From positions 268,004,006 through 268,068,005 of the forward strand of contig OZ005652.1 in the NCBI GenBank assembly GCA_963930645.1: a stretch of 64,000 nucleotides of DNA, in the 5' to 3' direction. This document shows positions 12,289 to 22,403 of this stretch, piece after piece. This DNA comes from Salticus scenicus. Its lineage: Eukaryota; Arthropoda; Arachnida; Araneae; Salticidae. Position numbers and translations under genes: made by a program. The first letter of the stretch is position 1. Each line of letters begins with the position of its first letter. Under the pieces are notes generated by a model that saw only the letters and a list, made by a program, of their open reading frames with translations, was not told the DNA's origin and ran no database searches.

Positions 12289-12875
12289 GTCGAAATAAAA
12301 AAATCTTAAACTTTCACTCTCAATAAACAAACACGCAAGGTTAATGCAAGGTCGAACCGAACGCAGGTTTAAACAAGTCTGAAAGACGCTACAGCAAAGC
12401 CGATGTTGAAACAACAGAGAGAATAAATATACGTCCGTTCAGATTGAATGCAGGTAAGCGAATGACAAATTAGATTCAATTTCTTAATTACTAATGGAGA
12501 AAAAATAGGCTATCCCATTTCTAAGCATAGGGGTGTCAGGTTAAATGGGTTATTCCACTATGTTGAAGAGGGGTGACAGGTTTTGTGAAATAAACTAACA
12601 GTGAGATTAAATAATCATTATACATCACATTTTGATTAATTATTATACTATGTCAATCTATTTTTCATACAGAGGGAAAAAATGTATTAAATGAAAACTT
12701 TCACAAACACTTGTTATTAATGATACATAAAAATATTTTTTAAATTATAAAAAACTTACAAGTTTTAATCATGTAGAACATAGATTAAAATTTCAGAGTG
12801 TAAACACAATCTATACCTGGAGAATTTTCCTTAATTAAACATGAAAACAACACATAGTCACTCTAGAAATACTTA
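12289..12875. promoter_or_regulatory. 5' flank / promoter region of the left gene
   Basis: This is the sequence upstream of the left ATG on the minus strand. No TATA box is evident at a usual distance. A TCAGAC initiator-like sequence lies about 90 bp upstream of the start codon (mirror of 14984-14989). A less AT-rich patch at about 12340-12470 stands out from the flanking sequence. The promoter assignment rests on position only. Confidence 0.35.
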
Positions 12876-12879
12876 ATTA

Positions 12880-13545
12880 ATCATGTTTTAATTAACAATT
12901 AACATTCATTGTATACAATTTATTCATTAACGAACTTGTATTGCATTCTAACACACTTATATTTTCATTAAAACTGTAAAATCGCTACTTAAACATCCGA
13001 AAAACAGTTAATTACTTTAATTAATTACTTTAATCAACAATTATCAATCATTTCATTAAACATTTGACACACTAGAGTTGTATTAAAGCACAATTTTTCA
13101 TTGAAATATAAAAAAAACTGTAAAACATCATTTAATTGCCCAAAAACCACTTAATTACTTTAATTAATTACTTTAATCAACAATTATCAATCATTGCATT
13201 AAACATTTGATACACTGGAGTTGTATTTAAGCACAATTTTTAATTGAAATATAAAAAAAACTGTAAAAACATCATTTAATTGCCTAAAAACTACTTAATT
13301 ACTTAATTAATTACTTTAATTAACCATTCGTTATCTTAAACACGCATGACATTAAACATTTTACATATCTAAATTATATTATAACACCATTTTTCTTAAA
13401 AATACTAATAAAACATTGAAAAGTGACTTATTTCCCTGAAAATTCATTAATTTCCTTAATTATCATTAATTAAAGCTAATAAACAACACTTAAACACCTG
13501 AAAAATACTTAAGTACCTTAATTTAGCATAACTGACATCAAAAAA
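12880..13545. repeat. 143-bp tandem repeats near the palindrome centre, left arm
   Basis: Diverged units containing ATTACTTTAAT, CAACAATTATCAATCA, CATTAAACATTT and AAAAAAACTGTAAAA recur with a period of 143 bp (TAATCAAC/TAATTAAC at 13031, 13174 and 13317), with weaker flanking units on both sides. They lie between the gene start and the central spacer, and the mirror array is at 13821-14486. A role as replication or promoter elements is possible but not shown. Confidence 0.7.
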
Positions 13546-13572
13546 CTCAAAAAACAAAACAACATTTAGTAG

Positions 13573-13793
13573 ATAAGAAACACCGGTTCTAGGCCATGAG
13601 GCGGGTGCACTGGTGCACCGGCAAGTCGTGCGGGTGCCGCACCACCCCCTGAGGGGTCTAGATGGGTTGACGTTGACCTTGAGACATCCTCTAACTTGAT
13701 CGTGAAACGTGACGAGGGTATTAATGAAGAAAATTAATTTAAAAAATTAATTAGAGGATTTTTAAGTTAGAGTAGAACCTTGGCCTTTCTTAC
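13573..13793. other. central spacer (loop) of the giant palindrome
   Basis: This is the only part of the element that is not mirrored. It is 221 bp, of which about 205 bp (13581-13785) is fully unpaired between the arms. Its left half is GC-rich and holds small stems: GGTGCAC-TG-GTGCACC at 13604-13619 and a CCCC/GGGG stem near 13645-13655. Its right half holds AATTAATTT-AAA-AAATTAATT at 13732-13752 and two alternative pairings for 13686-13697 (with 13751-13759 or 13764-13772). AAGTCGTGCGGGTGCCGCAC at 13623 closely matches 1399-1420 outside the element. No open frame of note is seen. Confidence 0.75.
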
Positions 13794-13820
13794 CTACTAA
13801 ATGTTGTTTTGTTTTTTGAG

Positions 13821-14486
13821 TTTTTTGATGTCAGTTATGCTAAATTAAGGTACTTAAGTATTTTTCAGGTGTTTAAGTGTTGTTTATTAGCTTTAATTAA
13901 TGATAATTAAGGAAATTAATGAATTTTCAGGGAAATAAGTCACTTTTCAATGTTTTATTAGTATTTTTAAGAAAAATGGTGTTATAATATAATTTAGATA
14001 TGTAAAATGTTTAATGTCATGCGTGTTTAAGATAACGAATGGTTAATTAAAGTAATTAATTAAGTAATTAAGTAGTTTTTAGGCAATTAAATGATGTTTT
14101 TACAGTTTTTTTTATATTTCAATTAAAAATTGTGCTTAAATACAACTCCAGTGTATCAAATGTTTAATGCAATGATTGATAATTGTTGATTAAAGTAATT
14201 AATTAAAGTAATTAAGTGGTTTTTGGGCAATTAAATGATGTTTTACAGTTTTTTTTATATTTCAATGAAAAATTGTGCTTTAATACAACTCTAGTGTGTC
14301 AAATGTTTAATGAAATGATTGATAATTGTTGATTAAAGTAATTAATTAAAGTAATTAACTGTTTTTCGGATGTTTAAGTAGCGATTTTACAGTTTTAATG
14401 AAAATATAAGTGTGTTAGAATGCAATACAAGTTCGTTAATGAATAAATTGTATACAATGAATGTTAATTGTTAATTAAAACATGAT
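13821..14486. repeat. 143-bp tandem repeats near the palindrome centre, right arm
   Basis: Mirror image of the array at 12880-13545, with the same units and period. Confidence 0.7.
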
Positions 14487-14489
14487 TAA

Positions 14490-15077
14490 TTAAGTATTTC
14501 TAGAGTGACTATGTGTTGTTTTCATGTTTAATTAAGGAAAATTCTCCAGGTATAGATTGTGTTTACACTCTGAAATTTTAATCTATGTTCTACATGATTA
14601 AAACTTGTAAGTTTTTTATAATTTAAAAAATATTTTTATGTATCATTAATAACAAGTGTTTGTGAAAGTTTTCATTTAATACATTTTTTCCCTCTGTATG
14701 AAAAATAGATTGACATAGTATAATAATTAATCAAAATGTGATGTATAATGATTATTTAATCTCACTGTTAGTTTATTTCACAAAACCTGTCACCCCTCTT
14801 CAACATAGTGGAATAACCCATTTAACCTGACACCCCTATGCTTAGAAATGGGATAGCCTATTTTTTCTCCATTAGTAATTAAGAAATTGAATCTAATTTG
14901 TCATTCGCTTACCTGCATTCAATCTGAACGGACGTATATTTATTCTCTCTGTTGTTTCAACATCGGCTTTGCTGTAGCGTCTTTCAGACTTGTTTAAACC
15001 TGCGTTCGGTTCGACCTTGCATTAACCTTGCGTGTTTGTTTATTGAGAGTGAAAGTTTAAGATTTTTTTATTTCGAC
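14490..15077. promoter_or_regulatory. 5' flank / promoter region of the right gene
   Basis: Mirror of 12289-12875. The patch 14900-15030 is less AT-rich than its surroundings. TCAGAC at 14984-14989 fits an arthropod initiator, about 90 bp before the ATG at 15078. No convincing TATA box is seen. Positional inference only. Confidence 0.35.
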
Positions 15078-16161
15078 ATGGAAATTAACCAGAACTCATC
15101 ATTGTTGCCTGTTGATGACAAAGTAAGTTGATCATTTAGTGATTCTTTGAAATTGTTCTAGTTTCATTTTAATTTATATGAAAATTATTAATCAGTGTTA
15201 TATTAAAAATCTTGATAAAATGTTTGTTTAATCAATTAAAAGAATTTTTTCCATAATATATATGCATTTTTGAAATCAAAAATATATTTTTTCTTTTATG
15301 AATGTTTTAAAATTGGCAATGTATTTTTCAGAAATTTTTTATTAAGCTTATGCTTTAATTTTTATGTTATACATTATCTATGGTTAACGAGTTTGTTTGT
15401 ATGCAATTTCACTTTAACTTTATAAAGATCTTTCAATATGGTTTTATATTTTGTAATGAAGACATTGTAATGAAGATTAGTTAATGGTTTACATTGTAAT
15501 GAAGAATTTGTTAGAAATAGTATTTTGGTAGGATGAATAGTTAGCATTTGATTGATTCAAAGAATTAATTTTCTTTAAAAGGACTCTAATAACTTAAAAA
15601 TTATTTTGCAGCAGTGAATTTTTAATATATTTTAAATGAAAACCATTTACTTTTTTAGTTTTTCATCAACTATGGTTTGCCAAGAGAAGAAATGTTGAAG
15701 ATTGAAGAATCGTGTGCAAAGAATGTATATGAAGAACCTCAACCATCCTTTGTAAGTTTTTTTTTTTTCTTGAAAGAAACAATATCTTTTTTTAAACTTG
15801 TATTAATTCAATCTTAATTCTTTTACATTTTTCCATTTTAAAAGATTTTTTTTATATTTTAAAGATTTTTTAGAGATTTTTATTCTAACCTAAGTTTTTT
15901 ATTCCTTTCAGATGATTATTGACAAGCCTCCTACAGTTGATAATCCGCTGCTCTTAAGCTCATTGAGTGATAAAAATAAGGTTAGTTGAGTATTTTTTCT
16001 TAGAAATGCAATATATTTTATGTTAGTACATATTCATGATAGGAAAATTTTTCACGTTTGTAAAGAAACCTTTCTAAAAATAGAATTAAACAATGCGTGA
16101 GTAAAAATTTACAACATTATGTTAAGAATAATTGTTTAAGGTAACAAGTATTTTTATGCAA

Positions 16162-16193
<32 letters not shown>

Positions 16194-19100
16194 ACATTAC
16201 ATTAGTAAAAATTTGTAAAACTATGTTAGGGAAATTGTTTAAGATAGTAAATATTTTTATGCAAATGTATTTTTTTTACATTGCATTAGTGCAAATTTGT
16301 AAAACTATGTTAGGAAAATTGCTTAAGATGGTAAATATTTTTATGCAAATGTATTTTTTACATTACATTAGTGCAAATTTGTAAAACTATGTTAGGAAAA
16401 TTGCTTAAGATGGTAAATATTTTTATGCAAATGTATTTTTTACATTACATTAGTGCAAATATGTAAAACTATGTTAGGAAAATTGGTTAAGATGGTAAAT
16501 ATTTTTATGCAAATGTATTTTTTACATTGCATTAGTAAAACTATGTTAGGGAAATTGTTTAAGATAGTAAATATTTTTATGCAAATGTATTTTTTACATT
16601 GCATTAGTAAAACTATGTTAGGGAAATTGTTTAAGATAGTAAATATTTTTATGCAAATGTATTTTTTATATTGCATTAGTAAAAATAATAGAATCAAGTA
16701 CAATAAAACTATGTTAAGAAAACTTTTTTAATTACTTTTTATGAGTATAAAAATTCTAAAACAAACCTTTTATTAATTTTTTTCAGAGTTGTTCAACTTG
16801 TCACAAGACATTTTCAAGGAGATATGATTTGCATCGCCATGAAAAGCTACATTTGAAAGAGAAGTTATTCAAGTGTGATGACTGTGGAAAAGCATTTGGC
16901 CTAAAATTCAATTTGAAAAGACATTTAATGACTCATAATGGTGAAATACAATCTCTATCTGCTGACAAGAATGTTCAGAAAGCATTACAAAGTTTCAGTT
17001 GTTCTTCTTGTGAAAAGACTTTTACTCGGAAGTGGGACTTGAAACGACATATGTTGCTTCATAAAAGTAAAGATGAAGTAGCATCTATAAAGTGTCAACA
17101 ATGTGATCTAGTTTTTTCCCGCTTTGATAACTTTCAAAGACATTTAAAATATCACCAAAGTTCACGATATCCATGCAGTGACTGTAATAAAGTGTTTGAT
17201 CTAAAATCTGAATTAATATCTCATAAGCGCCAAGAGCACGAACTTGTTACTGAAAAACGGAAGAGAACTGCACCTGCTGTAAAGTCTAAAAGGGTTAAAA
17301 AACAGATTAACACTTCTAGCGTGTTTAATACAGTGATTTTTTATCCCAATGAGAATAATGAGTGTGATTTAGAAGTATTTCAATCATATATACAGCCTCA
17401 AGTACATGAAAAACTTCAAAGTGAGTTAAAGGAAAAGCATGCTCTGAAGTGGTATATAGTGATGAAAGTTTCACTAGAACGCAAAAAACCTGATGATGAT
17501 ATGGAAGAGACATATACATATTTTAGAAGTTCCTGTATTATCGAACTTGTTGAAGATACCATTGAACAGCATATTAGCGAAGGATATGTAAAAATTAATA
17601 AGTCACTTGAAGAATTCATCCAGCGAGGATCTGGATGGATTTTTAAAAAAATTCATTATCTAGAACTGAAAATAGCTAAATATCACCCTCTAGCTGCTAG
17701 CAGCTATATTAAGCTACCTTCAAAGCTTGCTGTAAAAAAAGCTGTGTTAAATATCAAAAATGAAGATCAAAAATGTCTCATTTGGTGCTTGATCGCCTAT
17801 AAACTGAATATAGATCGTAGTGAGAATCCTGAACGTGTGTCTCACTATACACCCTATGAAAATACCATTAAACTAGGTAATATAACATGTCCTGTACCTC
17901 TAACAAAGATACCTATTATTGAAAAGATGAATGATTTACGGATTAATGTCTTCGGTTATGAAGATGATGAAGTGTGTCCCCTGTACATTTCTCCCCGAGA
18001 AGACACTGATACAATCAACTTATTACTAATTTCTGATGATGAAAGACAACATTATTGTCTGATTCGAAACTTTTCACGTCTTCTTGGTGATTTAACCAAA
18101 CATAAGACTGCTGCATATTACTGTTTTAGATGCCTGCACCGATTTTCAAGAGAGGACTTATTAAAATCACATATCCAGTACTGTCAAGAACATGAAGTGC
18201 AAGTTATTAAAATGCCCTCTGAGGAAAATAATATTCTAAAATTTTCAGGTATACATTTACAACATCCTGTTGCTTATACAATATATGCCGATTTTGAAAG
18301 TCTTCTTGTACCTATTACTTCAGTTTCACCTTCTTCAGATATTTCACATAGTGAAAAAATTGCATACCATGAGCCTTGTGGATATGCATATGTTATTATC
18401 GGTCCTGATGGACATTCTATTAAACCTATTGTAATTTATCGTGGTGAAAATGCTGTTGAGCACTTTTTAGACCAAATTATGCAAGAAAAAGAGATGCTTG
18501 GTCAAAAATTGATGAAAATAAAACCAATGAAATTAACTGTAGAGGAGGAAAAAGCTTTTCAAGAAGCTAAATTTTGCACTTTGTGTAAAAAACCTTTACA
18601 TAATGATCGTGTCAGAGATCATTGTCATATTTCGGGAGCTTATAGAGGAGCATTACATGCTTCGTGTAATCTTAACTTTAAACAATTAAAAAATATTCCT
18701 GTTATATTTCACAATTTGAAAAATTATGATGGTCATCATATTATGACAAAACTTGGAAAATATAAAGATCATCAAATAGAAGTTATTGCCACAACCCTAG
18801 AAAATTATCTTACATTCAGATTGAAGAAACCTAAGGACCCTGTACAATTAGTCTTTTTAGACAGCTTTCAATTCCTACCTACATCACTCGAAAAACTTGT
18901 GAAAAACCTCAACTCTTCTCAGTTTAAGATTTTGAAAGAGAATTTCCCTGCTAATACACCTCTGAATATGCTAACGAGGAAAGGTGTTTACCCATACGAC
19001 TATTTTAACTGCTTTAATAAATTCGAAGAACCATCACTCCCTCCTCCATCTGCATTTTATAATTCTTTGACAGAAGAGTCTATTTCTGAGGATGATTATG

Positions 19101-20731
19101 AAAATGTTCAAAAAATTTGGAATACATTCAACATGAAAAATCTTGGTGATTATCATGATTTATATGTAAAAACTGATGTTTTATTACTCGCCGATGTATT
19201 TCAGAATTTCAGAGAACTTTGTATGCGTTATTATGAAATTGATTGTGCTCACCTTTTTACCACTCCTGGACTTGCATGGCAAGCATGCCTAAAAATGACT
19301 GAAACACCTCTAGAGCTCTTAACAGACATTAATATGTTGTTGTTAATAGAAAAAGGTATACGAGGCGGTGTTAGCATGATTAGCAGAAGATTGACCAGAG
19401 CAAACAACCCTTATATGAGTGATTATAATCCAGATGAACCCAATAGTTATATAATGTACTGGGATGCCAATAACCTTTACGGTTGGGCTATGTCCCAGTA
19501 CTTACCCTACGGAAACTTTAAATGGATCGATATAAATGGTATAACTGAAGATTGGATTCTATCTCTTCGAGATGATTCTGATATCGGCTATATTTTTGAA
19601 GTTGATCTTGATTACCCTCAGCACCTCCATCATACCCATAACGATTATCCACTTGCACCTGAAAGATTAACCTTAACCGAAGAAATGCTGTCACCTTATG
19701 CTAAAAGTTTACTTCACAATAGAAAATATGTTGGAACACCAAAATTAATACCTAACCTTCAAAACAAGAAAAATTATGTGGTGCATTATAGAAATTTAAA
19801 ACTCTATCTTCAATTAGGATTGAAAGTTACAGCAGTGCATAAAGCTCTTCAATTTAACCAAGCTCCTTGGTTGGAAAAATATATAATGTTCAATACTGAA
19901 AAACGAAAAAATGCAACTTCTTCCTTTGAAAAGGACTTTTTTAAGCTTTTAAATAACAGCGTTTACGGAAAAACCATGGAAAACTTACGAAAAAGACATA
20001 ATATTGAACTTTGTAGTAACACCTCTAAAAGAGCAGTAAAATTAGTAGCATCTCCCACCTTTAAATCATTTAAAACTTATGACGAAGATCTAACTGCTGT
20101 CGAAAGACTTAAAACAAGTATTTTAATGAATCGTCCTATTTATGTTGGGTTTTGCATTCTTGAACTTTCTAAATTATTAATGTATAATTTTCACTATAAT
20201 TACATAAAGCCATTATATAACGACCGAGCGACGCTCTTATTTACTGATACTGATTCACTAACGTATCATATTACAACAGATGACATTTATCAAGATATGA
20301 AAAATAATTCATCTATCTTTGATTTTTCTGATTATCCTATAGATCATCCTCTTTATTCGAATGAAAACAAAAAAGTCATTGGGAAATTTAAAGACGAATT
20401 GAGTGGTGAAATAGCTCTAGAGTTTGTCGGATTGAAGGCAAAAATGTATTCTATAAAATCATGTAAAGATGAGAAAAAGAGAGCGAAAGGCGTATCCACT
20501 CAGGTTGTGCGACATAAAATTAGTCATGAAGACTATTTACAATGTTTACAACAACAAAAAACAAGTATTGAAAAACAAATAAAAATAGGCCAAGAAAATC
20601 ATAAACTGTACACAATCCACCAAAATAAAATAAGTTTAAGTCCCTTCGATGATAAAAGATATATCTTAGAGGACGGTGTTAGCTCCTTGGCGTATGGACA
20701 TTGCGAAATTGATCAAAATGTAGAACTTTAA
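15078..20731 (+). CDS. zinc-finger / DNA polymerase B / endonuclease VII-like protein, right copy
   Basis: Exons are 15078-15122, 15659-15751, 15912-15980 and 16787-20731 (phase 0, GT-AG), giving 1383 residues. Five C2H2 fingers lie at about 71-91, 99-119, 141-161, 172-192 and 199-220. The first begins at the very start of exon 4. A basic, NLS-like stretch lies at 225-242. A CLIWC...HYCLI region (C399, H491) and a Cys/His finger (515-535) precede the polymerase. Exonuclease motifs are DFE (D571/E573), NYDGH (D717) and KTDVLLLADV (D866, D872). An HNH/endonuclease VII-like insert (CTLC at 666, DHCHI..YRGALHASCNL, to about 705) sits between Exo I and Exo II. Polymerase motifs are A (DANNLYGW, D962), B (NNSVYGKTMEN, Y1129) and C (DTDS, D1223/D1225). 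This is the family-B, protein-primed type of Polintons. All catalytic residues are present, so it is probably active. Replication of the element itself is inferred. Exons 1-3 lack recognisable domains. Confidence 0.9.
16091..16678. repeat. tandem repeat in intron 3, right arm
   Basis: Mirror of 10680-11275. It has the same seven 72-84-bp units, except that the poly-T tract is 27 nt instead of 25. This is the only length difference between the arms that I found. Confidence 0.85.
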
Positions 20732-21636
20732 GCTTAAATTTTGTAAAAATTGATCAAGATAGTGTAAACTATACTGTAATTAACTCTACTGTAAACATCG
20801 TTATAAGTGTTGTAATTATATGTACATAATAATTATGATGTTAACTTAATACATAGAAACTTTGAAAATATTTGTAAATAGTGTAAAAATTGTTCAAGAT
20901 TTTATATTGTAACCTTCGTTATTGTTGACGAAATTGTATATATTAATTATTGTAAGGACAACTTACTAGATGAATACTTGTAAAAAAAATGGATGTTGCA
21001 AACTTTGTTGTATTTGATAAATTATATTTGTGTACTAATTTTGTGATGCAAGTTTAAAGAATTTTGGAAACACTATGTGGAAATAATGTTGTAATAAAGT
21101 TTTTAATTAACTGTAAACCGTGTCTGTTTTATTTCAGAATTGTTATTGTTTAGAATGTTTGTGAATTTTATTAATAGGTTAAAAGAAAAAAGGTTAAGAA
21201 GAAATGACAATGAAAATTGTTTTATTAAAAGGAAATATAATATAAAGTAATTTGATGACTTAATTTAAACATTACTAACTTTAACACTAATTCTAAATAC
21301 ACATTTTAAGAAAAGCATGATTATTACAAAAATTAAATTATTAAAAAGAAAAAATGAAATTTTTTATAAATTTATGTTATTAAAAAAACACAGGAATGTA
21401 TTCAAAGGAAAATTGTTTTACAATTTTTCTAAGATTACATATTCTAAGTATGAAAAGTAATTTCACAACTTAATTTTATTATTGCAAACTTTTCTAACTA
21501 ACCATAAATGTAGGTTTTAAGGAATCATGATTATTTTTGCATTATTCAAAAACTTTTAATAAGATAATACAATACCTAAAACCCAATGTATAATACTATA
21601 GAAGGTAAATTTCAAGCTTATATCTGTCGAAATGGT
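20732..21636. other. right-arm 3' flank of the polymerase gene, no gene
   Basis: This AT-rich mirror of 5732-6636 contains the poly-A signal at 21093-21098 and no other recognisable feature. Confidence 0.7.
21093..21098 (+). terminator. polyadenylation signal, right gene
   Basis: AATAAA about 360 nt after the stop codon TAA at 20729-20731. Mirror of 6270-6275. Confidence 0.5.
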
Positions 21637-21745
21637 AGTAGTAAGTGGGGGTGGTGCGATCGATGTGCGCATCTTCTAACGCAAAGCGCATCAACGCATC
21701 ACGCCTCTTACGCCTCTGCCGCAGAACCCCCATTATCTTACTACT
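21637..21745. repeat. terminal hairpin-forming segment, right end
   Basis: Inverted copy of 5623-5731. It has the same AGTAGTAAG/CTTACTACT and GGGGG/CCCCC self-pairing, and the GC-rich CpG-containing apex with GCGCATC/ACGCATC repeats. Confidence 0.7.
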
Positions 21746-21751
21746 TATGCA
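21746..21751. repeat. 6-bp target-site duplication, right copy (TATGCA)
   Basis: Directly follows the element terminus CTTACTACT and matches 5617-5622 exactly. Confidence 0.85.
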
Positions 21752-22089
21752 TTTGGAAAAGTGGTAGCTGTTTCTTTAACATTTATTAGAATAAGAAATT
21801 ATTATTTACTTGTACACCAATAAAGAGATTAATTTTATTTTTAAATTCGATATGCATCGGATTATATTTAATATTGATTAAAGTCAAAGTCAAAAAGTTA
21901 AAGAAAAATATCATGTATTTAGAAAACAAGCGGTTATTTCTGAAACATTTTTTCGATTAAGATAAGTTTAGAGAATCATTATTTATTATTATTTACAAAA
22001 TAGGATAGGGTAAATTATCGAATTATTATTTACACCGATAAATAGGGGGATTTTGTTTCATACCTTTTTATATATGCATCAAGACATAG

Positions 22090-22403
22090 CCTCCTAAACT
22101 AGATGTCTGTCGCGTGGCTCGGAAACTTGGGAACAGTTCAAGCGGTAGACAGCACCACCTGGTACAGATTGCGCGACTTTTTTTTATTCAACTGTCACCA
22201 ATAATTTTAAGAAGTTATATATGATATATATAATCAACGTTTCTTCGATTATATTCGCATTTTATGTATATAAAATCCCACTTTTAAAAATTTTTGGTGG
22301 CTGTTGAATAAAAAAGTAGATCAATCTATACCAGGTGGCGCTATCTACCGATTGAACTGTTGCCAGGTTTCCGAGCCATGCGACAGGTATTTAGTTTAGG
22401 AGG
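22090..22403. mobile_element. 314-bp fold-back MITE nested in the satellite
   Basis: The left arm starts CCTCCTAAACTAGAT and the right arm ends AGTTTAGGAGG. About 120 bp of each arm pair (CGTGGCTCGGAAAC, ACAGTTCAA.CGGTAGA, CACCTGGTA, TTTATTCAAC). The centre is AT-rich. The flanks carry ATATGCATCAAGACAT (22072-22087) and ATATGATCAAGACAT (22404-22418), an unusually long, slightly imperfect duplication. No coding capacity, so non-autonomous. Confidence 0.75.

Larger units (their letters stand above)
5623..13572. repeat. left arm of the giant inverted repeat
   Basis: This 7950-bp arm is complementary to 13794-21745. Differences found by eye are the 25/27-nt poly-A length, one coding base at 7370 (C, against A at the partner 19998, where complementarity would need G), and a mismatch at the inner boundary (13573/13793). 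The match resumes for seven more bases at 13574-13580. Confidence 0.9.
5623..21745. mobile_element. giant palindromic Polinton-type polymerase element
   Basis: This 16,123-bp insertion is almost entirely self-complementary. Arm 5623-13572 is the reverse complement of 13794-21745, with a central 221-bp spacer. Mirror positions sum to 27368 outside intron 3 and to 27366 inside it, because one intronic poly-A tract is 25 nt in the left arm and 27 nt in the right. Each arm holds one complete spliced gene for a zinc-finger/polymerase B/endonuclease VII fusion, transcribed outward from the centre. Termini are 5'-AG...CT-3' with a TATGCA duplication on both sides. Polintons/Mavericks are known to have 6-bp duplications and protein-primed PolB. 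Seen: palindrome, duplication, two intact genes. Inferred: a Polinton-derived, PolB-only element that must borrow an integrase. No integrase, packaging ATPase, maturation protease gene or capsid gene was found in either arm. Confidence 0.9.
13794..21745. repeat. right arm of the giant inverted repeat
   Basis: This 7952-bp arm is the inverted copy of 5623-13572. It carries the plus-strand polymerase gene, its three introns, the upstream 143-bp repeats and the 3' flank with an AATAAA signal. Confidence 0.9.

Noticed and set aside
12445..12465. CAGGTAAGC on the plus strand of the left arm, a good splice donor antisense to the gene
   Set aside because: No upstream open frame or matching acceptor supports an antisense or bidirectional transcript.
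5623..21745. Palindrome as an assembly artefact
   Set aside because: The flanks differ, carry a 6-bp duplication and rejoin into one satellite unit. The arms also differ at three places and have a non-mirrored spacer. Long reads would still settle it.
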